DNA from: Clavelina lepadiformis
Lineage: Eukaryota; Chordata; Ascidiacea; Aplousobranchia; Clavelinidae
NCBI RefSeq assembly: GCF_947623445.1
Contig: NC_135246.1
Location: 18,769,856-18,833,855, forward strand
DNA length: 64,000 bases
Direction of reading: 5' to 3'
Below the pieces are notes generated by a model. It was given only the letters and a program-made list of their open reading frames with translations. It did not search any database and was not told the origin of the DNA. The position numbers were made by a program, and so were the translations under genes. Of this stretch, positions 9,501 to 20,860 are shown one piece after another (position 1 is the stretch's first letter; every line of letters begins with the position of its first letter).

Positions 9501-12332
9501 TGATTTTGCCCTTAGGAAGTTGCCACTGTCTAGAAGTTATTTTTGTATGTGTATGTCCATGCGTAAGTGTATATTGCCTTTACGTTGAGTTAAAAGTTAA
9601 ATATTAGTCATGTTGTTACCGAGCTTTTCGTTAGTTTTAGACGTTTTAAGAGGATACGCGCCTTGTCAATGAAACTTAGAATATTTTCAACGAAATATCT
9701 GCTTTTAAAAGCACCTTTCGTGGTTTCTGTTTTCAATCCACGAATTGGTATTTGAACTACAACTATATTAAAACGCCAAAAAATAAAACCCTAAATTTTC
9801 TTTAAAATACCAATAATCGAAAAAGCCCAATTTGCATGGTGATTTTGACCAATTATAATTATTTTCATCGCTCATTTAAAATCGCCATTTCACTGAAAAC
9901 AGATTTTACATGGAAGTTCACTAATCACGTTTGACATTTCCTTATGTAACCTTGAAAACCAACAATTATATTTCACAATTAATAACTTGACTTCATTTAT
10001 CCTTTGCAGTTTTGCCCAATTATATGCCCAACATTTTTTGGCGTGGTAATTCTGCGGTCTTTTTAATTTGTTTATCATCCTACATACTAGTAGTTACACT
10101 TCTAAAAAATACATAAAAATGTGTTGACTTTGACCCTTCGCTCTAAGTTGAACTTGATCGTTGATTTCCAGGTGGCGATTTGGTCCAGAAAGGACCTGGT
10201 CTGTGGAGGAACCGTCATAAGTCGGGGATGGGTGCTCACTGCCGCACATTGCTTTTTGAATCTCACCACTTATGAATTTGTGTAGGTCGTTCTTGGAACT
10301 ATTCTTTTTGATTTTATTCATTTATTTATCTCTTTACTTTCTTGAATAAAACATTATTAAAACACCTATACCTATTTTATAACTTACTTAAGTGTAAAGT
10401 TTTTTAAAAGTTTTCAATGTCGCTTTCAAGTTTCGACAACATGGAGTTAAGATTCGGCTCGCACTCCAGAAATGATATCGACGACGGAGTTATTGTGACG
10501 CCATTATTGAAACGTCGCGTGTTTATTCATCCACGTTATGACGCAATGGTAATAGTTTTAAAAGTATTGTGTATTTTTGAAAAGTAAATTAATGATAAAA
10601 AGAAGCTTGTCTCCGCAACAAAAGTTTGATGACAGTTAACTATTTTCGGGAATTTCTACATGCTGGTCTTACTCGTTGCTTCTGTAAACCTTAACCAGGT
10701 TTACAGGTACATCTCACTAAACATCCTACTTGGTAAAAATCAGCCCACATGACGTTTCAAAGGTATCGCTATATTTAAAAAACTTCGATTATATAGACAT
10801 CTTATACTTTTAGCGAAAGACTTACGACGTGGCGATGATACAGCTCGACCCAGTCTTGCTTTACAATGACGTGGTAGCGCCGGCATGCCTGCCAGAATTT
10901 CTCCCGCTGTCTATCCGAACCGGGGACTTCTGTTACGTCGTTGGATGGGGAGATACAATGGGTTAGCTTGTTCAAAGTTTGATTTATCTATTAGGATTAT
11001 TACTATTCATTTTTGGCTGCGTCCCGTGCAACAGCCTAACAAACTAGTCAAACACAAGCAGCAAAACGTCACTCTATTTGCTGGCAACAAAACTATATTT
11101 CAAAATATCCAATCAAAACAGGAAACAAAGGTAATGTTTGATATAAAATTTGTCTGACAGGTCATGGCCCATCAAACATCGTCTTGAAGCAGTTGAGAGT
11201 GGAAGTGGTGGCGAACAATGTGTGCAAGTTCGCTTACTTTTATCCACTCACCCAGATGATTTTGTGCGCCGGTGGCGTCCGCAATGAAGACACCTGCTCG
11301 GTACCACGTGACTTGTGCTTGTTTTAATGTGACTGCCCCCAACCGAATTGTCGGTTTTTAAAGCTATGCATATGCTTATACTTTTTCTTGCCTGTTTGTT
11401 AAGTGCACTTGGAATTCTTTCCCATTCAACTCTCCAAACTGTTTTCTGCTTTCTTGTATGTATTTGGAACTCAACTTTTACGTTTCTAGGGTGATTCTGG
11501 TGGCCCGTTGCTATGCAAGTCACGTGATACCCAAAAATGGGAAATCCAGGGAGTGATTAGTTTCGGTTCATCGGTTTGCGGAAAGGCAAACGCCCCCACT
11601 CTGTTTATGCAGGTCAGAGCGGCTGGTCGTTTTTTTAGCATCAATATTTACTTCAGTTGTAAAGTGCTCATAGCACATTCCTTGATTTCGTTGACCCACG
11701 TGGTCGTTATAACTTTAGCGACAAAAACCGCGAAATTACTGGCAAAAGGTTTGTAATTCTGGCAATAAATAGCAGTGTTGGAACGACTCCAGTGATTGAT
11801 TTGACTCGAGTCACGCTTTTTTGGCGACTCGACTTAACTCGAATCAAAGTACAATATGACTCGGGTCACGTTATGAAAATCGCGATAGCAAGAAAGACAA
11901 CTTTAGGTCACAAAATCGGATGTTTTTTTAAACAATTACAACTCTCGGTAGTAGGTTAAGTATCAACCAGACTAATTTGTAGACAGCCATAACGTTATAG
12001 ACCTACTGATCAGTTTATTGAAACCTATAGTGTGATCTCAGAATAGTTTTTAGGTTAAAAACATTGAATTGACTCGAGTCAGTTTAAACTGGCTTGAGTG
12101 GAGTCACAACTTAAAATAACTCGACTTCTCTCGAGTCAGAAAAAAATGACTTGGTTACAACCCTGATAAATAACATAAATGTTGACAACATATATAAATA
12201 AACCAAACGATCCACAACAATAATCGAATGCAGATTTTTAATTGCTGTATTTTATAACAGGTTTCATATTTCCTGCCTTGGATTGAATTAATCATGCACG
12301 ACGCGTGTCTGCGCTGGCTTGTTGGAGTCTAG
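6535..12332 (+). CDS. Secreted thrombospondin type-1 repeat / trypsin-like serine protease (S1A)
   Basis: Eleven exons in consistent phase: 6535-6617, 6855-6907, 7146-7313, 7507-7628, 8495-8617, 10172-10281, 10431-10548, 10814-10961, 11161-11300, 11490-11612, 12261-12332. They encode about 419 residues. Residues ~23-42 form a signal peptide (MIFFLWFTGFALVAS). One TSP1 repeat follows (WTKWSTWSSCQTSCGNG...), then a Ser/Thr-rich linker. A conserved Cys precedes the activation site KK-IVGG. The catalytic triad is complete: His in LTAAHC, Asp in YDVAMIQL, Ser in GDSGGP. The residue six before the Ser is Asp (trypsin-type pocket), but the position usually G226 is Thr (APTLF). It is probably a secreted zymogen acting in extracellular proteolysis, with the TSR binding matrix or glycans (family knowledge). 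The substrate is unknown. Confidence 0.85.
7709..7728. repeat. Poly-C/G homopolymer run
   Basis: An uninterrupted run of about 18-19 C residues lies in intron 4 of the TSR-protease gene. The length may be unreliable because such runs are prone to sequencing and assembly error. Confidence 0.9.
7813..7849. repeat. Perfect 15-bp inverted repeat (hairpin) flanked by TA repeats
   Basis: The arm gacctttgaatttgt (7813-7827) is followed by a 7-base spacer and its exact reverse complement (7835-7849). TA dinucleotide tracts flank it (7801-7812 and about 7858-7893). A further partial copy of the arm motif (gaactttgactttgtcacaaat) occurs at about 7894-7915. It is intronic, and may be a small foldback element or MITE remnant. 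Confidence 0.8.
11773..12165. mobile_element. hAT-like MITE in the last intron of the TSR-protease gene
   Basis: The element begins cagtgttggaacgactc and ends tgacttggttacaaccctg, so its imperfect terminal inverted repeats are CAGTGTTGG / CAGGGTTGT. It is flanked by ATAAATAG and ATAAATAA, an 8-bp target-site duplication with one mismatch, the size expected for hAT transposition. The interior is rich in ctcgagtc/gactcgag words and has no coding capacity. It is a non-autonomous element of about 393 bp. A truncated relative lies near 1500-1590. Confidence 0.7.
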
Positions 12333-13811
12333 GATCCGGGAAATATCGAATGCATTATGAATGAGTCACACTGACATCACATTTTACTGTCAAGCAAGAA
12401 TCATTGATATCTTTTTTTAGATTTCTTTAAAACGAGTAGCCTATTCTACCAGCCGTACGTTGAAGTACGATTGAAATGTCGGCTTTTTGACAAGAAAGCA
12501 GGCTTACAGCGTTCATGTAGTTGCTCTTCTAGATTAGTGTAAGGTTGCTAATCAAACAAGTCAATATGCTTTTGGTGGAGAAATGCGTAAGCGTTAAAAA
12601 AATTTTGCCATGGCGCACATTTTGTGAACATTTCTATAGCGAACATGTTTAAACTGCTGGTGTGAAGAATGTTTGCAAAGGTTACATATTATTTCGATTC
12701 AAATGTGTGCTCTTAGCTACGTTTTATGCTAAAAATTGTTATTAGGACTTTCTAGTATGCATTATATTGTGGGAGCAAAGTTTAGATGGTCGTTGTTAAT
12801 ATATACTGTAGCTCAAAGCTAAACACTTTGTTGTGTTTGAAAAACATATGTGTTCAGCTATACTGATGTACAGCATAAATTTTGCGATCATTTTCCGTTG
12901 CGCAATAAAATCAAAAGAAAAAGTCGAATTCAGAAAATCATGAAGTCATTTCCTCGATATGACAACGGCCCGCCAAGTCAATTATCGTCTTTCCTTATGT
13001 TTTTACGACACGGACCGTGAGGTATGCGGCTCCACCCATTGTAACTCACCGCCCATGGTTGTAACTCACTGTTTTTAGCGAACTACTTGACCGGGGGGCC
13101 TATAGTTAAGGTTATTTTCACACCTTTCTACACCTGCGGTCGAAGCGTCAATCTGTAATTTAAGATGATTTGTCTAGTTCTGTCGCGTGCCGTCATGTCC
13201 ACGCGTGCAAACCGATGTCCTGAAACTTGTCAATTACCGGCGTTCTGCACCGCAAACTTAACCATAGGTCGTAATTACAAACCGTAATGTAGGCGTACAG
13301 TTAAGCGGAGGCTACAGCCGTCCGGCTGAATTAACATTTTTTCTATTTCAGCAATCCTGTTGAAAAACAGTTTTTAGCCTTGAAATATTGCTTCCTAACG
13401 CCACCAAGTGTTGAAGACGGTAATCAAAGAGGAAGCAACGAAATGTGACGTTTACTTTTGTCATTATCGGGTAGTGTTATAACTAGTGGACCCCAATCCA
13501 CAAAAATTTGATAAGCAAGTGGGAAATTTTAGAGGACGTTGGTTTAAGCTGAACAAAATTGTTGAAATGAAATGCTGTAAAATGTCTTGCAAGCTGGCAA
13601 GTAAAAAATTCAGTTGCGCTTACTTCCTTGCGTCTGAAAATGAGAGTAAAATTTGTAGAAAGTGAGTTTCCATGGTGAGGCATTGTTATCCGGTTCTATA
13701 GGTCCTGTGGAAATACTATAGGCCGATATATATCTACAACTATTATACACATTGTGATGTGTCTCATAAAATTGTTGTAAAATAATAAGAAACAAATATT
13801 TTGATATCTTT
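12333..13811. other. Intergenic region, no supported gene
   Basis: This lies between the plus-strand protease gene and the convergent minus-strand gene ending at 13812. It should hold both 3' UTRs. A short direct repeat of ttgtaactcac occurs near 13038-13070. Short open frames are AT-rich and lack splice support. I see no other feature. Confidence 0.5.
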
Positions 13812-14547
13812 TTATATTTTGTTCGTTTCATTTGCGTCTTTGTTTAGTTGTAACTTGGCCATGTTTGAACCAGCAAAATCTCCCTTTTCTGGCACAATGA
13901 GACTAATGGCGGCGCCACGCGGATGTCCGCCTTCTTCAAATCCACACACCGCTTCTAGCAAATCGTCCATCACTGACTTGACCTGCATATCGTGACTGTG
14001 CTCCAAGTAGGCCGCCTTTCTTTTCTTTGAAACTTTTTCAGCTATAGCGCGCCTTTCCGCCTATGCATTGAAAATAGTATTTTTATAATTGAGTAGATTA
14101 TACAGTATTACTCGAACTAGAAATGTTTCTTAAGTCTTTCTGTAAGTTTACACGAAATTCTATACGGTGTAGCCTATATTTACTTCATAAATCGTGAATT
14201 TGCTTTGATAGTGCAAAATCTTCTGTATTACGTCATGGGCTTGCTTCTTACAAGATTCCTCTTCTTTCTTAATGATTTCCATTCTACCCAAAACCCTCAG
14301 TAGACGTTCCTGGATCTTGGGAACAAAATAGATCTTTTTGTTTAAAATTTGCTAGTTTTCAAAATTTTAAAATCTATATCTAGTTATACCGTACTTGTTC
14401 TGTGGTGAAGGATAATGCTCGCAGTCCGGGAACTAGTTTAGGATCGCAGGAATCATCGTGAAAATATGTTGATGATTCAGAGTCAACAAGCGGTAGTTCC
14501 ACTTCGGAATCTGTATTCAAATCGCTTTGGGGAATCCGAAAAATCAT
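13812..14547 (-). CDS. Small lysine-rich, probably helical protein of unknown family
   Basis: Three minus-strand exons: 14547-14395 (ATG start, 51 codons), 14315-14184 (44 codons) and 14060-13812 (82 codons plus TAA). All junctions are phase 0, giving 177 residues. Exon 1 is acidic and serine-rich (MIFRIPQSDLNTDSEVELP...). Exon 2 is strongly helical and charged (GRMEIIKKEEESCKKQAH). Exon 3 starts with a basic helix (AERRAIAEKVSKKRKAAYLE), continues with MDDLLEAVCGFEEGG, and ends in a less structured tail. There is no signal peptide or membrane segment, so it is probably intracellular. I do not recognise the family. Exon lengths divisible by three and good borders support it as real. Confidence 0.5.
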
Positions 14548-15521
14548 TTTTATAATAACGACAAGAAAAATGCAAAATTATAGATTTTCTTTGCGAAAAA
14601 CCTGTGAAAATGTTTGTAGCCTACATCCAAAGGGTGATACCAGCGGTGTCTTTCAGTGGAAGGTAACCCCTCAACTGTTTAAATGACGCATCATTGGCAA
14701 CCTAATCTAACTATATGCTTTTGTTGGCACTTATACGTCAGTTTTTACTACCAAAAGATACTCGGAAACAGTACGCTATAGACCTAACTGTGCTAATGAT
14801 TTTTTCGAACGAAAAAATATAATTACTGCTTTAACCGTTGAATGCCACTTCTTAGGATTAAAACAAGGCTGCACATAAGTGTATATTACCATGAAACAAG
14901 AAGCTATTTTGTAGTTGGCTCGAGCGAGTTGTTGAATTTGACATACCCGATAACATTTCAAGTCTACCGTCGTACTAAATAAATTCCACGCCGTTCAAAT
15001 TGCAGAAGAGGTACTAGAGTAAGTTTGCTCGACACAGCAATTGTCAATTTTTTTAGTTACAGACAAAAAGTTGTCGTAGCGCTCTGGTGCAGTTTAGTAA
15101 TTGTATAGAGATCGATAGACCTTTAGCTTAAGTAGAGGACCTTGCCAAGTGTTAAAGACGACGAAGACTGCGATAACTCACTAGTAAAAACAATTAATAC
15201 GTCATACCTTTGGTTGTATTTGGTTCCATTTTTAAACACTTTCGAAGACTCTTCTGATTTATGGTAGGACATAGAAGCAACAAAATGCTGTACAATATGT
15301 GTGTTCAATATATTTGGTTTCTGACTTAAATTTCCCGACAATAATGCCATCACAATAAGTGTAATTATGACATAACAGGACTACATTTTTTGCACATGCC
15401 AACGGATTAATTCATTTAGAATGTTGTGGTATATCAGCACACTATAAAGACAACATCTACCGACAGCTAAAGTGAAAAGTACGTTTTATTGGTTGTTGCT
15501 CGAATAAGAACGTTTTTGCAT

Positions 15522-16481
15522 TCATTGATTTAAAGCATGTCGGACATTTCCTTGAAGTTTTTCGCCCGTCCTCGCCATTTCCTGCATAAATTCCGCAAAA
15601 TTCACAGCTCCACTCTTGTCGTGGTCGAACTGTTCGAAGGTGGCGTCCTGAATGTTGAATAATAACTGATAAGTGTGGTAGCTGGAACCACTTAAAACTT
15701 TACTTTTCGAAAGTTCAAGCTCCTTAGTATTTTTACCTAATTATCTACAAGAAATAGTAACTTAAAAATGCTAATTTCTAAATGCGATGCTAAATCATTT
15801 TGAACAAATTAAGCTGTAGTTTTTGTATACTTTCATGTACACGCTTATAGTGTTATTCATATTTGCGATTTTATTCTGGCAATGCCTAATTCCCACCCCT
15901 TTGAAATGGACCAGTTCCTTCTCCAACAACAATTTCATTTCTTCTTTGTCGAGCTGGCTGTTGTCGCCATCGCTGGTCTTTTGGGCGTATCTGCATGAAA
16001 GGTAGAATAAGATTTTGAAAGAAAAAAAATTTTTCAGAGAAACTTATGTTTTTGGTTCAAAAACTTAATTCAGTAAATATCTTTGCAAAAATTAATCGGC
16101 AAATACGCTGATAGCCAAAGCGCTACCCTTCACCATTTATCGATAAGTTAATTAACGGCGTGAAGCTAGTTATCGGTTTCCTGATTACTTATTCATTTGC
16201 TTATTCAATATCGGTAAAACATTCATAAAGAATAGTTAGATGAATAATAAATAACTATATATATAAAGAATGTAACCAATTTCATCTGCAAACAGGCGCC
16301 TGAATAATGAACCTCAAACAGGCAAAAAATTCATGTTTTGAATAAGTAGCTGAAAACGTAATTATAAAAATGGTAACTAACTGCACGCTAGGAATTAAAT
16401 AAGTCATCACTTTTTTACTCACTCGTAAAATGTTTCAGCCAAAAGCATGAGCGCTTTCTCAGTCTTCGTGTAGCAATCCAT
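15522..16481 (-). CDS. S100-like EF-hand calcium-binding protein
   Basis: Three minus-strand exons: 16481-16423, 15990-15897, and 15647-15522 (or 15665-15522 with a six-residue-upstream acceptor). They encode 92 or 98 residues, normal S100 size. The first half matches the S100 layout: a helix (TEKALMLLAETFYEYAQ), a 14-residue loop K-T-S-D-G-D-N-S-Q-L-D-K-E-E resembling the S100 pseudo-EF-hand, then MKLLLEKELVHF like S100 helix 2. The second half has a canonical 12-residue loop DHDKSGAVNFAE and a helix FMQEMAR. There is no signal peptide. A dimeric, calcium-triggered binding role is expected from the family. The longer third-exon acceptor gives inter-EF spacing nearer to S100s. A two-EF-hand protein of another lineage is the main alternative. 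Confidence 0.72.
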
Positions 16482-17332
16482 CGCGATGAACTTTAATTGG
16501 TTGAAATTTTGTTTGTAAACAAAAATTTCGAGCGAAGAGCAACTCTGTTAAACTGACATATGTCTGGTTGAAAGCAGAAATGCTACGTTTTATATAGTCC
16601 ACCACACGTTCAAATTAGCGAAGGTCCGTTACCGTATATTTTCTTTGTGACGTGTAACCGTTCTATTCGTTTACTCTCGTTGTAATTCCGTGTGACGTGG
16701 CGCGTGACGAATGATCGAATTTGGACTAATGGAGGGGGTACGGCTGATATAGTTCCAATCATCTTAGAATGATTAAATGCTTTTGTATTATCCTAAACAT
16801 TAATAAATAATGAAGAGGATAAAATTGTTTGCACCCATAATCATACCTCTCTGTAGAAAATATAACCAATGGATAACGTAGGAATTTTTTAATTAATTTA
16901 TTTAAAATATTCTACAAGAATCGTGTGAAAAGGCAGCGCTTTTTAGCCAGTTACTGAATGGTTTCGCCACACAAAAAAACTAATGAAAACTCCTTAGATC
17001 TAATGAAAAATTGAAGAATGGTTTTGTTAACGAAAGACTCACCTACTTCTATGTGAATTTTAAAACGTACGAGATGTACAGTGCTTTAATAATAACAATT
17101 TATTGATTTATTTTTAATGTAGACCAATTATTATGCTTGATAACACAACATATACTGATTACTGAGTAAAGTAAATTTTTCAGTTTTTTTTTCTTTTTCT
17201 TTCAGTTTGAAGTTTCGTGTTTTTAAGCTTTGATCTAAAAACCATCTTCAAGTGAAGTTTAATTATAATTTATAGAAGAATTTTTAAACAGTTCTTAACC
17301 TCGCAGGTGAAACAGTTTTCTCAGGTAAACGT

Positions 17333-19140
17333 ATGGCCAGTGTGTGTCGCCGTAATTGTTTCGAAATGGTCCATCTGAATTTCAATCATCGAAGAAAGGT
17401 AATTAAGGTCTCCAAAGGTCATCAGAAGACATGAGAAATGTTTCGAAATCTAATCCTCGTTTAGGCTTAAAGGTACTTACAGTAAGTATTCAGTACGCGA
17501 AAGAAGAAAACTTTAATTGACATGAAATCAATCGCATACTGTTAAAATGTTTGTGCAAAAAGTTTGCAAATTACAGTAAACATAAAGTAAACCAAGTTGG
17601 TTTATGTGTAATAAGATATATAGCTTTTTTATGCTATTTAAACTGGAAAACTTGTGATTATTCAGTTGAACGTATTTGATAATCTACAAAGTTATACAGA
17701 GATTATAGAAACGAAGACAAGTTTTTAACATTTGTGTAGTGTGTCAAGAATTGCTTTTGAGTAAAAATTAAGTGTCTCACAAGATCCTATATCCTGCCAA
17801 TACCAAACATTGATAAATAATTCATGAATGTTCAGTGTTCAAGGTTTGACTTTTATATACAATAAGCCTTTTAATACTCATAATAATGGAAGTTATACTT
17901 ACGGACATCTGCTGTGGCGCTGGAAATGTAGGCTAAATCAGGAATCATTCGAAAAATCCATATGTGATGTTTTTAAACCTTTTTAAAAGGGCCGTTTTTA
18001 AAGTAAAAAAGCAAGATTACAAGCAAGGCCTTTGGAAATCTCCAATTATTATTTGTCATCAACGGCCTAAAGAAAGTCGATGATTCTATCGTGATCTTAT
18101 TAACAATGCATATTCAAGGCCATACACATGTTTCATGTGAATCTATTCAATTCACTTCACGTTAAATTAAACAGAATTTTTACCTTTCTCTTTCACTTTC
18201 TCAATAAAAACAAAATAGGGAAAGCTTTTAGCTTAAGCATCTACATTTGTGCTGTATTTTTAATCCGATAATTCCGCAATTATTACCTTTCATTAATCTT
18301 AAGGTGCGCGATGAGTATATCACCATCGACCCGTCGACTACGAGGGCAAGGTAAACTTATATATCGATCGCAGGCCATTCAAGAACTTTTCAGCTGATTA
18401 CCTGATCCGGCTGCACTACTGTATCTGGAAGCTTTGCTTTATTAATCCAAAAAATACGTTCAAACAAACTCAACTTATACATCATTAAATATATTAAAAA
18501 TTTAAAACAGAAATTTTTTTGTCGATTATTTTAGCCGGGTTATAAGTAGACTTATATAGCTATCTATGAAAGTTAGAAAACTTTGGTCTGAAATTAGTAG
18601 AAAACTATATAGGCCTAGGTTACTACCCAAGTTACCCTTACTTCTGCCTATGCCTGAGTGAGTGATTACTATGAGAGGGTTGTTGCTGATCATTTCCAGC
18701 TTTGTTTAATATCTTTTCTATATTCATGTGACATCTCTTTGGATTGACTGTGACCAAGTTAGCAGAATCCGGTTTGAACCAGTGCGGAAGGTAATAAGAA
18801 GGTGCTATCTGCGTCATACGACGGATCTGGTGCGTTCTGTTGAGACTTGTCGTGCTGGGAGTAGGCTATATCTCATCTATATCTATATCTCATGAATTCT
18901 TGCTGATATTTCTCGTTTAATCACTTTATTCTTTATCCAAATTTGCAGGATATTTTACACAACCACAGTCTGCAGAGCATGACAACAAATTTATCCATTG
19001 CCGTTGTAACCAGAGTCTTCCAGCGTTTGCAGCCACATCACGTGACCGAGCGCCTCCATGTTATATACCGGCAAATCATAGATTGCAGAACAGCAGGTAT
19101 CAGCAAGAAAAGAAACTTTGCACGTTTTTCCATAGGTTGA
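17333..19140 (+). CDS. Tentative small multi-exon gene, unknown function
   Basis: A chain of candidate exons keeps phase: 17333-17398 (MASVCRRNCFEMVHLNFNHR, donor gtaatt), 18304-18350 (VRDEYITIDPSTTRA), 18763-18790 (RIRFEPVRK) and 18949-19140. The last is open for 63 codons to TGA and includes TRVFQRLQPHHVTERLHVIY. Together this is about 110 residues, basic and partly helical, with no signal peptide or recognised domain. The acceptor of the 28-bp third exon is weak. The 18949 exon is the best part: it has a good acceptor (aatttgcag), and a possible gtatca donor at 19097 that would allow continuation instead of the stop. Confidence 0.25.
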
Positions 19141-19395
19141 CAAGAATTTTGCTCGATAGACTGTAGAAGCAGAACGTTATATACTGTTATTGTCGCATTT
19201 CTCGTGATTGAATGCTGTGGTTCGTAGCAAAATAACATTTTGTTAAAACGATATCCAAAGTGCCCAGTTTGATAACAGAAAGGTAAAATTGTGGTTGTGC
19301 TAAAGAGTAAAAGCGGCAACCTGACGAGCCCAGCAAAAAAATGCTGCTTGGCGGTGGAATGATCAGTTGAAAATATAGTAAAAATTGTCCGAAGT

Positions 19396-19630
19396 CACTA
19401 TTTTACCGTATGTAGGTCACGCAGCATGTTGTTAAGAATAGGCGTTTAGGTTAGGAGAATTGATATACAAAAAGTCGATTTTAGTGATTTAAGGTTTTAT
19501 CGGAGTTAGATTTAGATTGGAAGGTACATCCAAGTTAGGCTTAGGTTACTGTGTTATAACATTTAAGTTCGGTTAATAAAAAACTTTGAAAATTAGCTTC
19601 GAACGCACGATTTTTCTAGTAAAATAGTGG
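19396..19630 (+). mobile_element. MITE family A, copy 1 (TIR cactattttac)
   Basis: About 235 bp starting cactattttaccgtatgtag and ending gtaaaatagtgg, so the ends are inverted repeats (CACTATTTTAC). The interior contains gtaggtcacgcagcatgttg, a g(g)ttaggttaggagaat motif, ggcttaggttactgtgttat and cgaacgcacgatttttc. The same order of motifs recurs at 30983-31233 (reverse), 55719-55855 (partial) and 60563-60797. It has no coding capacity. Confidence 0.75.
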
Positions 19631-20389
19631 CAGCCAAAATTGTCGGCTTGACAATGAAGGGATTAGCGATCCTGGTTAAAAATAAGCGAACTGAGTTGGA
19701 CTCCCAGCTACCGTTGTAATACCTTTGACCAAGGTAAGAATAACGTTTGCTTCTGTTCATTAGTCGTGGTGAACGATTCCAAATTTGGGCAATGTTCAAA
19801 AAAAAAATGTGGCTGCATCAGTATTAGTTTTGCATTATAATGAGTCAAACGACGAGCTCGGTAAATAACGATCGAGCGATGATGAATCATCTTCGAGTTT
19901 TTGTCGTGCAAAACTTTTCTGAGTTCGTGGATAAAGATTGTGTGTGATGACAATTGCCAGTAATTGCACATAAAGTGATACGAGCTCAATGCCGCCATCT
20001 ACCTGCTGAGCTTAAATCCAGAAGACATTATGAACGATATACCGTTCAACTTGGTTTAACACTAATTAGGCTTCATATGGGGAAATTAAAACTTTTGTTT
20101 ATGTGATTAGCATTCGTTTGAAATTTGTGTGATTTCAAGTAAACGTTATATAACTCACAAATATTTCTATTAGCAGCAAGTATCGGCCGAAACATCTGCA
20201 TGTTTATGTTAGAAATATTTGCATGTTACGTTGCACGACATTTGCTTGTTTATGTTTATGAAGCAAATGTTTATTCAATATTTTATTTTATATTTGTTCT
20301 AGTTTTTTTCGTTTTGCGTTTGAGAACTAACTCTCAAGGCCGCATATGTCAACTTCGCTAAAGAAAGCTAATCAACAAGACAACAAAAA

Positions 20390-20530
20390 AAATATTGGGA
20401 TAAGACCAAGACCTAGACCAAGACTGTACTGTATTAAGTTGCTAACTTGATGAAACTACTCAAGTCATTTTGAAACGTCGTCTTATTGACGTCTTAATAT
20501 ATAAACGTCTTCATTCCCAACACTTTCCTC
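20390..20530. repeat. Decayed repeat with aagaccaagacc words
   Basis: The stretch contains aagaccaagacctagaccaag and later actcaagtcatt and ttcccaacactttcc. These word types resemble the hAT-like MITE family (tgacttg, CAGTGTTGG-like ends). Terminal structure and target-site duplication are not clear, so it is listed only as a probable degraded element. Confidence 0.3.
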
Positions 20531-20581
20531 CTATATTGATATCAATTTGTACGCAAATTTTAATGACGTCATAATGTTTAG

Positions 20582-20860
20582 GTTTATATTAAAGGCTTGC
20601 AAACCGCTATTGACAATTGGCATGCTTTGGCATCAATCATAAAAGAATTGAACCTAAGTTTTATCCTGACCGATTGTATCCATCACACCGTTGGTGTTAT
20701 TCGTACAATTTTTCTTATAAAGTTGAATTTTAAGTTTAACAATCCTATTTTGAAATGTCTGAAACACCCTTCCTTTTCCATATGCTGTAAAGTCAGACCA
20801 TTTCCGATTACTTACAACTATGGTAGCGTAAACTTTCAATCTTTGTATCCTGTTTCCTGA
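20582..20860 (+). other. Open frame of doubtful status
   Basis: After an AG at 20580-20581 the plus strand is open for about 92 codons (VYIKGLQTAIDNWHALASII...). A possible donor lies near 20695. The first 35 codons look protein-like and the remainder is AT-biased. No phase-compatible neighbour was found, and no family is recognised. Confidence 0.15.
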
